Source: Ruminococcus flavefaciens AE3010 (lineage in GTDB: Bacteria > Bacillota > Clostridia > Oscillospirales > Ruminococcaceae). Taken from it: a stretch of DNA of 64,000 nt. This document shows positions 35,027 through 45,070 of this stretch, piece after piece (the first letter of the stretch is position 1; the number at the start of each line of letters is the position of its first letter). The stretch is from the NCBI RefSeq assembly GCF_000526795.1, contig NZ_JAGT01000001.1, positions 3,551,640 through 3,615,639 on the forward strand, written 5' to 3'. The notes below the pieces were generated by a model. The model was given only the letters and a program-made list of their open reading frames with translations, did not search any database and was not told where the DNA came from. Both the position numbers and the translations under genes were made by a program.

Positions 35027-36691
35027 TTATTTTTTAACTCTTACAGCAGTGTATTCTCCCAGTTTATAGAATGTCATGCCGCTTGTGTCCTTGGGTATGT
35101 CATCTTCCGTGAAGAATACATACAGGGCGTCATTTCTGCCTTTTCCCGATGTGAGGAGCTTATACTGCTCATCGGCATATTCAGCAAGAACGCCGTAATC
35201 GGAACGTGCAAGGTAGAAGCTGCTGAGCTTTATATTCTTTTCGGAGGCAAGCTGTGCAGTGGTAAAATAGAGCTGCATATAGGTCTTGTAGGTATCGGGC
35301 AGGGGCAGGTAGATTATCTCATTGATGCCCTCCGAAGCCTTTTCCCATTCCACAGGGTCGATCTCCGAGACATATGCAGGAGTTTCAGCGTACTGCTTGT
35401 GCATTTCGTCGTGGTAGTTGCGCAGATCCATGTAGTTGAGCCATGCGCATATAGCTACTGCGGCAGCTGCCGAATGTTTGTCCAGCTTAGTTACCAGCCA
35501 CAGGGCAGTGGTCATGACCATGATGCAGGGCAGCCATATGAATCTACCCGATGCGCGGAATATGGAGAATACTCCAAGTATGGGACGTGGAAGCTTTATA
35601 TCTATGAGGACGGTCTGGTTAACAACAACGGTGGTGCTGACAGCCCACATAAAGCTGATAATGAATACTATGAGGAAAGCGTTTATCTGTACGCGGTGAC
35701 TTTTGTAGTATTCCCTGATATTCTTTAGCGCCTTGCCCTCTCTGCGCTCCAGACGGCTCAGGGCTATGATAATACCGAGAAAGCAGCATACCAGCATGCC
35801 CATTCCGAGATAGCCGTAGCCCTCGCCCTGATCTCTGGTGGTGCTCAGCATACGGATATACTTTGAATGTCCCATGCTGTTGAAGAATGTATTGAGATTT
35901 GCGGAGAATGCGCCGAATCCGCCGTCAACATAGCTGCCGTTGCCGTAGAATGCGCCTATGATCCACATGGTGATCACGGTGAAGAATGTGGAGGAAGCAA
36001 AGGTGCAGGCAGCAAGACGCTTTTTCTTGCCGATGTATACAAGGAGTATCATATATCCCAGCATGACCATATATATCATGGGCAGGAAATATATGTGTAT
36101 CAATGCGGCAAGTGAACATAAGACTGTCCACAGTACAACGGGGGTGAATTTGTGCTTGTACTGGCGCTTGTAGTCAAGAGTGAGTATCAGCGCCGCCATT
36201 ACCAGCCATATGGCTCCCAGGGTATTGTGCTGAGGGATGCGCTGTATGGACGGGAAGAAGCCCGAATAGAATATGGAGCCCACAGATGTGAAAAACAGGT
36301 TGTCTTTTACGCGTCTGAGAAGTAAGGCTCCGAAGCCGCCGTTAAGTGCGAAGCATATCACGCCCCATAGTCCGAAATACTGGAAGGTATCAGGGAGCAG
36401 GGGGGAGAGGAGCTTGAAGAAAACTGCAAACAGCGGCAGGGAATCGGTGTACATGCATGATACCATGCTTCCCGAGGATATGCCGTCTGTAAGACCTATG
36501 GGGAATGTCCACGGGGTATTTCTGAAATACACCCAGCCTAAGTGATGCTGAGTGACATCGCCCATATTGTTGTATATCCAGTCAGTGCCGGTGGGATCAA
36601 TTGTCTTTAAGCCAAAAAACTGGATAAAGACAATTGCTCCGAGGATAGCTCCTATAAGAAAGGTAAGAGGAGCGGTTTTGTTTTTTGTCAT
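35027..36691 (-). CDS. DUF6311 multi-pass membrane protein (GT-C-like)
   Basis: 554 residues with about ten membrane helices and a soluble C-terminal tail (about 430-554). The N-terminus has the DUF6311 pattern: an extracellular loop DPTGTDWIYN-MGDVTQHHLGWVYFRNTPW with the acidic residue typical of GT-C glycosyltransferases, then TDGISSG and YTDSLPLFAVFFKLL. GT-C enzymes transfer sugars from polyprenyl carriers outside the membrane; donor and acceptor are unknown. The next gene upstream is a PPOX protein, with no evident link. No terminator was seen. Confidence 0.8.
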   Translation of the reverse strand: MTKNKTAPLTFLIGAILGAIVFIQFFGLKTIDPTGTDWIYNNMGDVTQHHLGWVYFRNTPWTFPIGLTDGISSGSMVSCMYTDSLPLFAVFFKLLSPLLPDTFQYFGLWGVICFALNGGFGALLLRRVKDNLFFTSVGSIFYSGFFPSIQRIPQHNTLGAIWLVMAALILTLDYKRQYKHKFTPVVLWTVLCSLAALIHIYFLPMIYMVMLGYMILLVYIGKKKRLAACTFASSTFFTVITMWIIGAFYGNGSYVDGGFGAFSANLNTFFNSMGHSKYIRMLSTTRDQGEGYGYLGMGMLVCCFLGIIIALSRLERREGKALKNIREYYKSHRVQINAFLIVFIISFMWAVSTTVVVNQTVLIDIKLPRPILGVFSIFRASGRFIWLPCIMVMTTALWLVTKLDKHSAAAAVAICAWLNYMDLRNYHDEMHKQYAETPAYVSEIDPVEWEKASEGINEIIYLPLPDTYKTYMQLYFTTAQLASEKNIKLSSFYLARSDYGVLAEYADEQYKLLTSGKGRNDALYVFFTEDDIPKDTSGMTFYKLGEYTAVRVKK

Positions 36692-36712
36692 TTTGTTTCT
36701 CCTGTTTTGTAT

Positions 36713-37183
36713 TTAGCTGTGAGTTTTTGAGAATCCGTTTTCAAGCACACATTTCTCGTCGAAGGTCGATATATCATGGGCTGTGATATCGGCTTTGCCG
36801 TCAAAGCGGTAGTATCTGCCGCTTTCGGCGATGAACTCTATTATGCAGTAGTCCTCGTCGTCAATGCCCTTGGAGTAGTACTTCTCGTCGCCCTCGTTCC
36901 AGAGGAGCTCCTTATACTTTCTGTCAAAGCTGATATTTGCCTTTCCGCAGAGACAGACAGCTTCAAATGTGGTATCGTCGGCGAAGTAAAGGCAGGCGCT
37001 GCCGTTTTTCAGCAGGCTTTGAACGTGTGAGGAGCTTGTATTGGTGGAGATGAGGTGCTTGCCTAAGCCCTTGTGCCATACACAGAAAACGCGGCGGATA
37101 TTCTGTCTGCCGTTTTCGTCGGTATAGCCCAAAGAAGCAAAGAGGGAACGGTCTATAAGAGCTTTTATTTCGTCTTTTGTCAT
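36713..37183 (-). CDS. Pyridoxamine 5'-phosphate oxidase-like flavoprotein
   Basis: 156 residues forming a split-barrel FMN-binding domain of the PPOX class. The N-terminus begins MTKDEIKALIDRSLFASLGYTDENG, and the segment GLGKHLISTNTSSSHVQSLLKNG fits the FMN-phosphate region. Members of this small type reduce or bind diverse cofactors, and general stress proteins also fall here, so no substrate can be named. It stands between the phosphosugar mutase terminator and the DUF6311 gene and probably shares a transcript with the latter (21 bp apart). Confidence 0.82.
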   Translation of the reverse strand: MTKDEIKALIDRSLFASLGYTDENGRQNIRRVFCVWHKGLGKHLISTNTSSSHVQSLLKNGSACLYFADDTTFEAVCLCGKANISFDRKYKELLWNEGDEKYYSKGIDDEDYCIIEFIAESGRYYRFDGKADITAHDISTFDEKCVLENGFSKTHS

Positions 37184-37204
37184 ATCCTGTGCCTTTCTGC
37201 GAAA

Positions 37205-37226
37205 AAGGCGAACCGAAGTTCGCCTT
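37205..37226 (-). terminator. Terminator of the phosphosugar mutase gene
   Basis: AAGGCGAAC (37205-37213) pairs with GTTCGCCTT (37218-37226), loop of 4, followed by TTTTCGC in the minus direction. Confidence 0.85.
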
Positions 37227-37231
37227 ATTTC

Positions 37232-38947
37232 TTATTTCATGCTCTGTGTAAAGTCTGCGTATATCTTCTGCTCGATAGCCTCGGCTTCTGCCTTTGTAGG
37301 AGCCTTTGCAGTGATATATGTCTTGATCTTGGGCTCTGTACCCGAAGGACGAACGATAGCCTTGCAGCCGCCTTCAAGGTAGAATGCGAGAACGTTGGAC
37401 TTTGGAAGTGTAAGCTCCTTGACCTCGCCTGTAGCGATATTCTTGGAGATGCTTGCCTTGTAGTCCTCGAAGCGCTCTACCTTTAAGCCGCCGATAGCGG
37501 TCGGGTGATCGTTTCGGAGACCTGTCATGATATCTTCCATGTGCTTCATGCCGCTCTCACCCTCGAACTCAAAGCTGTAGAGTGTCTGGAGGAACATTCC
37601 GTACTTCTTGTACATATTCTCGCGAGCCTGCATGAGAGTAATGCCCTGTGTGCGGTAGTATGCAGCCATTTCGCAGATAAGCATTGAAGCGTCAACTGCG
37701 TCCTTGTCTCTTACGTAGCCGCCCGAGAGGTAGCCATAGCTCTCTTCAAAGCCGAATACATAGCGGTTCTCCTCACCCTTAGCTTCAAGGAAGCCGATCT
37801 GCTCGCCGATGAACTTGAAGCCTGTGAGAACGTCTATTACCTCTACGCCGTATTCCTTGGCGATGAGGTTTACTATATCGGTAGTAACGATAGTCTTTAC
37901 AGTAATAGGGTTCTTTGGCATTGTGCCCTTTGCCTTGCGCTGTGAGCAGATATACTCAAGGAGCATAGCTCCTACCTCATTGCCTGAGAAGAGAGCGTAG
38001 CCGCCCTGTCCGTCGGGAACTGCTATACCTACACGGTCGCAGTCGGGATCGGTAGCAAGGAGAAGGTCTGGCTTTACTTTATCGCAGTAGCTGAGACCTA
38101 CCTGTAATGCCTCGCGTATCTCGGGATTCGGATATGGGCAGGTAGTGAAGTTGCCGTCGGGCTCTTCCTGCTCTTTTACTACAGTAACATCTGTGATGCC
38201 GATACGTTTTAATATCTCGCGGACGGGCTTGTTGCCTGTGCCGTTGAGAGGAGTGTATACGACTTTGAGTCCGCTTGAAGCGCAGAGGTCTGTGTTGATG
38301 CCCTCTGCAAGGACTCTCTTGTAGAATTCCTCGATAACGCTGTCATCGATATATGAGATATTGCCTTTTTTCAGCTCTTCGCTGAAATCGGAATGCTTTA
38401 CGCCGCTGAATATATCAAGTGAGTTGATCTTCTCAAGGATTATCTCTGCACCTCTGAGAGTGATCTGGCAGCCGTCCTCACCGTAGACCTTGTAGCCGTT
38501 GTACTTGGCAGGGTTATGGCTTGCTGTAACCATGATACCGCCCTGGCACTTCAGTGCGCGGACAGCCCATGAAAGGCATGGTGTAGGCATAAGCTGCTTA
38601 TAGATATGTACCTTGATGCCGTTTGCTGCCAGTACCTCTGCGGCAGCCTTTGAGAACACGTCGCTCTTGATACGGCTGTCATATGAGATAGCCACGCTTG
38701 GGTTCTTGTACTCCTGGTTGAGGTAGTCCGCAAAGCCCTGTGTAGCGCGTCTTACAGTGTATATATTCATTCGATTGGTTCCAGCGCCGATAACGCCTCT
38801 CAGACCGCCCGTTCCGAATTCGAGATCACGGTAAAATCTGTCGTTTATCGCTTCGCTGTCGCCCTTGATTCCCTCGAGCTCAGTCTTTAAGTCGGGATCC
38901 TCCTTGGCGTTTTCACACCAAAGGCTGTAAAGTTCCAATTCTGACAT
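37232..38947 (-). CDS. Phosphoglucomutase/phosphomannomutase (alpha-D-phosphohexomutase)
   Basis: 571 residues, the long bacterial PgcA-like form. All four active-site loops are visible: GTGGLRG near 47, TASHNPAKYNGYK (phosphoserine S near 142), the metal loop DPDCDRVGIA, the sugar loop GFEESYGYL, and the phosphate loop RPSGTEPKIKTYI near the C-terminus. It interconverts glucose-1-phosphate and glucose-6-phosphate (or the mannose pair), linking glycolysis to wall and capsule precursors. It lies upstream of the PPOX gene and downstream of the phosphofructokinase gene, with terminators on both sides. Confidence 0.95.
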   Translation of the reverse strand: MSELELYSLWCENAKEDPDLKTELEGIKGDSEAINDRFYRDLEFGTGGLRGVIGAGTNRMNIYTVRRATQGFADYLNQEYKNPSVAISYDSRIKSDVFSKAAAEVLAANGIKVHIYKQLMPTPCLSWAVRALKCQGGIMVTASHNPAKYNGYKVYGEDGCQITLRGAEIILEKINSLDIFSGVKHSDFSEELKKGNISYIDDSVIEEFYKRVLAEGINTDLCASSGLKVVYTPLNGTGNKPVREILKRIGITDVTVVKEQEEPDGNFTTCPYPNPEIREALQVGLSYCDKVKPDLLLATDPDCDRVGIAVPDGQGGYALFSGNEVGAMLLEYICSQRKAKGTMPKNPITVKTIVTTDIVNLIAKEYGVEVIDVLTGFKFIGEQIGFLEAKGEENRYVFGFEESYGYLSGGYVRDKDAVDASMLICEMAAYYRTQGITLMQARENMYKKYGMFLQTLYSFEFEGESGMKHMEDIMTGLRNDHPTAIGGLKVERFEDYKASISKNIATGEVKELTLPKSNVLAFYLEGGCKAIVRPSGTEPKIKTYITAKAPTKAEAEAIEQKIYADFTQSMK

Positions 38948-39164
38948 TATAATACCTCCTGAACAGATATATAATTATTATAGCACATTCTGACAGCTTT
39001 GGGAATAGCTTTTTTCAAAAAATTCCAAATATTTATGATTTAATCAGTTCATAAACGCTGTTATAATGCGAAAAACAGGGAACGCACAAGTGATATATCG
39101 ATTTTTAATATTAGTATTTTTAAATGTATATATTACTACTTGTATACTAAAAACAGGGCAAAAA

Positions 39165-39197
39165 CGGCAGTCTGCTGGTACTGTCCGCGGACTGCCG
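39165..39197 (-). terminator. Terminator of the phosphofructokinase gene
   Basis: CGGCAGTC (39165-39172) pairs with GACTGCCG (39190-39197), with further pairing inside; TTTTTGCCC follows in the minus direction. Confidence 0.85.
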
Positions 39198-39205
39198 AAT
39201 GTGGG

Positions 39206-40288
39206 TCAATCGCCGAAAGATACGCCGATATCGCGTGCTGCGATGACCAGATGATTCTCTGTATCGACGAATTTTGTCTTTCCTGCTATGTCCTCCAGCT
39301 TGTTGGAGGTGATCTTATTGCCTATTTTAGCTACTGTTCTGCCGTAGCGCTCCTTGGCTATGAGGTAGGCTGCGTGTACTCCGAACTGTGTGGAGAGTAC
39401 GCGGTCATAAGCGCTCGGTGCGCCGCCTCTGAGCATATGTCCGGGAACGCATACACGGGCTTCAAGGCCTGTATTATGCTGTATCTGAGCTGCAATGCGG
39501 TTTGTGGCTGTGAGTATGCCTGCCTCTGCACGCTTCTTTGCACGCTCCTTTTTCTTCATCTGAGCCTCGTTGATATCGAATGCGCCCTCAGCAACTGCGA
39601 CTATTGAGAATGTCTTGCCGCTTGCACTTCTTGCCATTACTGCGTCGCATATCTTGTCGATATCGTAGGGTATCTCGGGGATAATGATAACGTCCGCACC
39701 GCCTGCGATACCTGCGTTAAGTGTGAGCCAGCCTGCCTTATTGCCCATTATCTCGCAGAGAAGTACTCGTGAGTGGCTTGCGGCAGTGGTATGAAGTCTG
39801 TCAAGGACATCAGTGGCAATGTCAACTGCGGTATGGAAGCCGAATGTAACGTCTGTACCGTAGATATCGTTGTCGATAGTCTTTGGAAGTCCAATAACGT
39901 TCAGACCCTCGTCAGACAGGAGCTTTGAGGTCTTGTGAGTACCGTTTCCGCCGAGAGTGAGGAGACAGTCCAGCTTCTGCTTCTTGTAGGTCTCCTTCAT
40001 ATTCTTGACCTTGTCTATGTTGTCCTCACCGATGACCTGCATCATCTTGAAGGGCTGACGCTTTGTTCCGAAGATCGTTCCGCCCTGTGTGAGTATGCCT
40101 GAGAATGAGGAGGGGGACATCTCCTTGCAGAGATTGTTGATAAGTCCGTAGTAGCCGTTGGAGATGCCTACTATCTCAACATTGTCCTCGCCGAAGCGCT
40201 CATAGCAAGCCTTTGCCACGCCGCGTATAGTAGCGTTGAGACCCGGGCAGTCGCCGCCGCTTGTGAGAATTCCGATACGTCTTTTCAT
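39206..40288 (-). CDS. pfkA: 6-phosphofructokinase
   Basis: Start ATG 40288 with CGGAGG about 9 nt upstream; the frame runs 21 codons further up without a ribosome site. 360 residues. The N-terminus ILTSGGDCPGLNA binds the nucleotide phosphates. The donor-site motif reads GGNGT (Gly at the position that is Gly in ATP and Asp in PPi enzymes), while the catalytic loop reads PKTIDND (Lys typical of PPi-type or mixed lineages). EIMGNKAGWL replaces the usual EVMGRxxG. So the sequence belongs to the plant/PPi-related branch that often uses ATP; donor specificity needs testing. A TTGCCTG/CAGGCAA hairpin lies in the leader. Confidence 0.9.
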   Translation of the reverse strand: MKRRIGILTSGGDCPGLNATIRGVAKACYERFGEDNVEIVGISNGYYGLINNLCKEMSPSSFSGILTQGGTIFGTKRQPFKMMQVIGEDNIDKVKNMKETYKKQKLDCLLTLGGNGTHKTSKLLSDEGLNVIGLPKTIDNDIYGTDVTFGFHTAVDIATDVLDRLHTTAASHSRVLLCEIMGNKAGWLTLNAGIAGGADVIIIPEIPYDIDKICDAVMARSASGKTFSIVAVAEGAFDINEAQMKKKERAKKRAEAGILTATNRIAAQIQHNTGLEARVCVPGHMLRGGAPSAYDRVLSTQFGVHAAYLIAKERYGRTVAKIGNKITSNKLEDIAGKTKFVDTENHLVIAARDIGVSFGD

Positions 40289-40398
40289 AATGATGACCTC
40301 CGTGACCGTTAAAATGTTTTTATGCCCGCACAATTGCCTGCGGACAGGCAAATAGCAAACTCTCCTGATCGTATGGTCTGCTATATTAGTACAAAGTG

Positions 40399-42672
40399 TT
40401 ATCTCTTGGTATTGATCTCACGCCTTACGTTCTGCTCAAAGAAATCCTGTATTTTCTCGGGGGGCATGGGCTTTCCGTAGAGATAGCCCTGTCCGTAGTC
40501 ACAGCCTGCCATGCGCAGGATAGACTCCTGTTCCTTGTTTTCGATGCCCTCTGCGATAGTTTCTATGCCTTTGGATTTTGCTATGCGTATTACGGCTGAA
40601 ACTATCTCGAATGAGATCTTTTCGTGCTCGATATCGATAATGAATGATCGGTCCAGCTTCAGCAGAGTAATTGGGAGTATCTGGAGATATTTCAGTGAGG
40701 AATAGCCTGTGCCGAAGTCGTCCATGGCAAGCTTTACGCCAAGCTCGCGGAGACGGTTCATCTGGTCGACCGCAAAGTCTATGTCCTTCAGCGCAAGAGT
40801 CTCGGTGAGCTCGACCTCCAGCCACTGAGGCGGCAGAGCCGAACGTGCAAGGGCTTCGTAGACCTTGTCTTTAAGGTCGGTCTGATAGAAGTCAGATGAC
40901 GCGAAGTTTATGGACATAACTATAGGCGGATAGCCCATTTTCTGCCAGAGCTTGTTCTGGCGGCAGCCCTCGTTCAGTACGAACTCGCTTATCTTTCCGA
41001 TAAGGTGAGAGCTCTCTGCGATAGGCACGAATGCATCGGGAGTAACTATGGTGCCGTCGGGCTTTATCCAGCGGATAAGCGCTTCAACGCCCATTATCCT
41101 GCCTGATGCAAGGTCTATCTTAGGCTGATAGTAGAGCTGGAGCTCGTTGTTGTCGATAGCAAGTGCAAGAGCCTTTTCAAGCTCGGTATCGCCTATGATG
41201 GAGTCGTGCATACTGGGTTCATAGCCGCAGATGCTGCCCTGATTGCTGTCGTTGGATTTGAGCGCGAACTCAGCATGCTCCATTACCTCAAGGAAGGATC
41301 TGCCGTCCTCGGGCATTTTGGAGTAGCCTGCCGAGCAGGTAAGGCTTATGGAAGCCAGCTCGTCAACTGCAAGCTTTGCGAACTCGTCCTGTATGGACTT
41401 CACAGTTCTTGTGGGCATTTCGTCGTCGCCGTAGTCTCTCAGCAGAAGTGCGAAGTTATCGCCGCTTATTCTGGCTGCAAGACCACCGGGAGTAACGAAT
41501 TTATACAGTATATGAGCAAAATTTTTCAGAATGTAGTTACCGTTTGAATAGCCGCAGGTATCATTTATGATATGGAAGCGGTCAATGTCGAGAACGATTA
41601 TCCAGAATGAATAGTCCAGTACCTTGCAGGAGTCGTATATCTCCTGTCCTGTTACCACAAGCTTGTTGCGGTTGGCTATCTCCGTTACCTCGTCCATGTA
41701 CGCAAGACGCTCGATGAGGATATCCTTTTCGTGCTCCTCGGTCACATCGAGAACAGCTCCGCCGAAAAGGGGCAGGCTGTTGCCTGTACCCGTAATTGAC
41801 TTGAAGCGGTGTGAGAACCAGCGGTAAGCCCCGTCGGCAGTCCTGAGCCTTATCTCGATATTCTTGATGTCGGAGATGTCGCGGCTGCGGACAGCTCCGT
41901 CAAACTGTATCCTGTCGTTGGGGTGTATCAGAGCGCGGTATTCGTTGATATTGACGGTACCGCTCTTTAGTCCCAGCATATTGACCATTTCAGGTGATAC
42001 ACGGAACACCTTCTTGTCGGTGCTCATAACGAGACCTATTTCTGCAAGCTCCATAGCCGAGTGGAAGAAATCGTTGGCATTGGCGAGATTTACTCGCATT
42101 TTTTTCAGCTCTGTGAGGTTGAAGCCTGTACTCAGGTAGACTGAGCGTCTTCTGTATCTCTTGACCTGTGAAGTGCTCCATGCGATAGAAACGAATGCGC
42201 CGCTTGGATTGCGGAACGTTGACTCGTAGGAGTTACTGTCGACTATCTTGTTGAGAGCAGTGGGGTCGGGAGTGTTTATGCCGAAGGCTGTCCAGACGCC
42301 CTCCTTTTTGTCCGAGTAATCCGCGGTTATGCCCAGCAGGTCGCGAAGCTTCTTGTTGATATATACATATTCAAAGTCGTCCGACCAGATTATCATTTCC
42401 GTGTTGAGGTTTTCGGTTATCTTGATGATCTCCTTTTCGTCAACAGAGGTCTTCCTGTTCTTATATATCCAGCCCGAGATCGCGAGAATAAGAGTTGCGC
42501 ATACCATTGTGCATACGTAAATGATAAGTGCCATCCTGGCGTTTTCGGGGCAATTAATGCAGTAGCCTATAACAATTGCACTGGCAATGACGATTATGAG
42601 TGCGGCTGCGAGCGGATTGAAGCTTCTGGTACGTGTGTTGCTTTTTGTGGTGGGGTGTTTCTTGTTATTCAT
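40399..42672 (-). CDS. Membrane PAS-GGDEF-EAL protein (probable c-di-GMP phosphodiesterase)
   Basis: Start ATG 42672 with GGGAGG 9 nt upstream (a GTG two codons before is too close). About 757 residues. Two N-terminal membrane helices (about 20-40 and 46-67), two PAS-like regions (about 80-190 and 205-325), a GGDEF domain whose motif reads SGDNF and is therefore probably inactive, and an EAL domain (about 505-745). EAL residues are intact: EALIR, ELTET, DDFGTGYS, KLDRSFI, AEGIEN, GQGYLYGKP. It likely breaks down c-di-GMP in response to a membrane or PAS signal. It is divergent from the response-regulator gene at 42916. Confidence 0.93.
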   Translation of the reverse strand: MNNKKHPTTKSNTRTRSFNPLAAALIIVIASAIVIGYCINCPENARMALIIYVCTMVCATLILAISGWIYKNRKTSVDEKEIIKITENLNTEMIIWSDDFEYVYINKKLRDLLGITADYSDKKEGVWTAFGINTPDPTALNKIVDSNSYESTFRNPSGAFVSIAWSTSQVKRYRRRSVYLSTGFNLTELKKMRVNLANANDFFHSAMELAEIGLVMSTDKKVFRVSPEMVNMLGLKSGTVNINEYRALIHPNDRIQFDGAVRSRDISDIKNIEIRLRTADGAYRWFSHRFKSITGTGNSLPLFGGAVLDVTEEHEKDILIERLAYMDEVTEIANRNKLVVTGQEIYDSCKVLDYSFWIIVLDIDRFHIINDTCGYSNGNYILKNFAHILYKFVTPGGLAARISGDNFALLLRDYGDDEMPTRTVKSIQDEFAKLAVDELASISLTCSAGYSKMPEDGRSFLEVMEHAEFALKSNDSNQGSICGYEPSMHDSIIGDTELEKALALAIDNNELQLYYQPKIDLASGRIMGVEALIRWIKPDGTIVTPDAFVPIAESSHLIGKISEFVLNEGCRQNKLWQKMGYPPIVMSINFASSDFYQTDLKDKVYEALARSALPPQWLEVELTETLALKDIDFAVDQMNRLRELGVKLAMDDFGTGYSSLKYLQILPITLLKLDRSFIIDIEHEKISFEIVSAVIRIAKSKGIETIAEGIENKEQESILRMAGCDYGQGYLYGKPMPPEKIQDFFEQNVRREINTKR

Positions 42673-42915
42673 AGGCACCGCCTCCCTTCATTTACAATTA
42701 TCCAAGTACATTATAGCAAAAATTACTGAAAATGTCAATTACAAATTTACGGACTCTAACAAATTTGATAAAAATGACGGAAATTCACATAAATATTTCA
42801 CGTAGTCTACACTTTTATCTGATATAATGTTATAATATAAACGTAAGACAGCGAAAAGCTGTTCGTTGTATGTTTTAGACATATTGGTTAAATACAAATA
42901 CGCGGAGGTAGAAAT

Positions 42916-43593
42916 ATGGCACATATTTTAATTGTTGACGACGAGGTGAACATAAGAAAGGTAGTGCGTGAATATGCTGAATTTGAGGGCTATGAGGTAA
43001 CAGAAGCCGAGAACGGCATGGAAGCTGTAACGCTCTGCCATGATAATGATTACGACCTTATCATCATGGATGTTATGATGCCCAGACTTGACGGCTATTC
43101 TGCCTGCAAGGAGATACATAAGACCAAGAATATCCCTGTTATCATGCTGTCCGCAAGAGGCGAGGAGTACGACAAGCTCTTCGGCTTTGAGATAGGCGTT
43201 GATGACTATGTTGTAAAGCCGTTCTCACCAAAGGAGCTCATGGCGAGAGTAAAGGTGGTCCTCAAGAGAAATACCCGTCAGGAAGAGACTGTGCTCCCCG
43301 ACAAATTCTCCTTTGAGGGACTTGAAGTTGACATTGCGGGACGTGAGGTCTACGTAAACGGTCAGAAGGCTTCCATGACTCCAAAGGAGTACGACCTGCT
43401 CTTTTATCTTGTAAAGAACAAGAATATCGCCCTTTCAAGAGACAAGCTCCTTGAAGAGGTATGGGGCTACGACTTCTTCGGCGATGACCGAACAGTTGAT
43501 ACCCACATAAAAATGCTCCGCAACAGCCTCGGAGAGTACCGTAAATTCATCGTTACACTGAGAGGAATGGGATACAAGTTTGAAGCCGATTAA
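42916..43593 (+). CDS. OmpR-family response regulator
   Basis: 225 residues. The receiver domain (1-120) has the acidic pair DDE near residue 8, the phosphoacceptor in IIMDVMMP (D about 52), T/S in MLSARG and the conserved Lys in VVKPFSP. The C-terminal winged helix (about 130-223) ends TLRGMGYKF. It binds promoters as a dimer when phosphorylated by the sensor kinase encoded directly downstream. CGGAGGT is 8 nt upstream of the start. Two TATAAT boxes (42824-42829 and 42832-42837) upstream suggest a promoter, but no clear -35. Confidence 0.95.
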   Translation: MAHILIVDDEVNIRKVVREYAEFEGYEVTEAENGMEAVTLCHDNDYDLIIMDVMMPRLDGYSACKEIHKTKNIPVIMLSARGEEYDKLFGFEIGVDDYVVKPFSPKELMARVKVVLKRNTRQEETVLPDKFSFEGLEVDIAGREVYVNGQKASMTPKEYDLLFYLVKNKNIALSRDKLLEEVWGYDFFGDDRTVDTHIKMLRNSLGEYRKFIVTLRGMGYKFEAD

Positions 43594-45070
43594 GCATTTC
43601 AAAAGGGCAGAGAGCAGGATACCGCTTAAATTCACTGTATGGCTGTACTTCGTCATCTTTACCGTAGCAGTATTTGCCCTTATATGGGTGTTCCAGATAT
43701 TCTTCTTTGAAAAATTCTATGAGCGTATGAGGATACACTCCGCGGCAAAAAGCATGGAGTCCATAGCCGAGGTCTACAGCAGCTGCGACAAGGAAAAGCA
43801 TTATGATAATGCTATGAAGATAACGTCCGATGACGAAATAAAAGAAAAGCTATATAATATAGTTTACGAAACAGGCGATTCCGAGGATCTTTGCGTGGAA
43901 ATACTGGACAAGTACGGGCGCGAGGTAATGAAGAAGCATGTAATGGGCGAGTGCATCATACACGACAAGGGCGGCAGCGTTCTGTGGCTGCTGAACGGGA
44001 TAGACGAAGCTGACGACGGCATTATCAAATTAAAGATGAAGCACCCGAGAAGCGGGAGCGATATGCTGGTATATGGCTGTAAACTGGGCAGCATGTCCGA
44101 GCCTGACGGCTATTTGCTTATAAATGCGACTATCGTACCCGTAGAAGCTACCGTAATGATAATTAAGCGTCAGCTCATGACCATAACCGTGATACTTATT
44201 ATACTTGCGTTTATAATTTCCCTTTACCTTGCAAAGAGGATATCCGCACCTATCGACAGGATAACAAAGTCTGCGGAGATACTGGCAAAGGGCGATTTCA
44301 ACACCAAGTTCGACGGAAGAGGCTACCTTGAGGCTAAAAAGCTGGCGGATACCCTTACATATGCGGAAAAGGAGCTATCCAAGGTGGACACCATGCAGAG
44401 AGACCTTATCGCAAATGTGTCCCATGACCTGAGAACTCCGCTGACAATGCTGAAAGCCTATGCGGAAATGATACGGGACCTTTCGGGAGACAATCCAGTT
44501 AAGCGCAACGAGCACCTTGAAATTATCATCAGCGAGACCGACCGTCTGGCACTTCTTGTAAATGATATGCTTGATCTCTCAAAGCTGGAGAGCGGCAAGC
44601 AGAAGCTGAATCCTACGGAATTCGGTATAAGTGCTAAGCTCAGCGAGATAATGGACCGCTTCAAGGGACTGTCCGAGAAAAACGGCTACCAGATACATTT
44701 TACTCCCGACGAGGAGCGCACTGTGTACTGCGATTCCATTAAGATCGAGCAGGTCATCTACAACCTTATTAATAATGCCATAAACTACACTGGCAAGGAC
44801 AAGCAGGTATTCGTCCGCCAGATCAACACCGACAGCGGCGTCATTGTTGAGGTGGAGGATACGGGCGACGGTATCGAGGAGGACAAGATCAAGCTTATCT
44901 TCGATAAGTATTACCGCTCCGAGAACCATAAGCGCGAGGTAGTGGGTACAGGTCTGGGTCTTTCTATCGTCAAGGCTGTGCTGAAAATGCACAACTATGA
45001 CTACGGCGTGCGCAGTACACTTGGCAAGGGCTCGACGTTCTGGTTCAAGATAAGCGATGTGAAGAAATGA
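43580..45070 (+). CDS. Sensor histidine kinase
   Basis: 496 residues. It begins at TTG 43580, overlapping the response-regulator gene by 14 bp; no later ATG or GTG lies before the first membrane helix, so an unusual TTG start with translational coupling is likely. Helix 1 (about 17-45), an extracellular sensor loop (about 46-193), helix 2 (about 194-216), HAMP, HisKA with NVSHDLRTPL (phospho-His), and HATPase with NLINNAINYT, EDTGDGIEED and GTGLGLSIVK. It is a complete PhoR/WalK-like kinase. The stimulus is unknown. Confidence 0.93.
   Translation: MKPIKHFKRAESRIPLKFTVWLYFVIFTVAVFALIWVFQIFFFEKFYERMRIHSAAKSMESIAEVYSSCDKEKHYDNAMKITSDDEIKEKLYNIVYETGDSEDLCVEILDKYGREVMKKHVMGECIIHDKGGSVLWLLNGIDEADDGIIKLKMKHPRSGSDMLVYGCKLGSMSEPDGYLLINATIVPVEATVMIIKRQLMTITVILIILAFIISLYLAKRISAPIDRITKSAEILAKGDFNTKFDGRGYLEAKKLADTLTYAEKELSKVDTMQRDLIANVSHDLRTPLTMLKAYAEMIRDLSGDNPVKRNEHLEIIISETDRLALLVNDMLDLSKLESGKQKLNPTEFGISAKLSEIMDRFKGLSEKNGYQIHFTPDEERTVYCDSIKIEQVIYNLINNAINYTGKDKQVFVRQINTDSGVIVEVEDTGDGIEEDKIKLIFDKYYRSENHKREVVGTGLGLSIVKAVLKMHNYDYGVRSTLGKGSTFWFKISDVKK

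Noticed and set aside
35000..35728. 242-codon plus-strand frame opposite the DUF6311 gene
   Set aside because: It lies antisense to membrane helices of a recognised family; no ribosome site or known motif.
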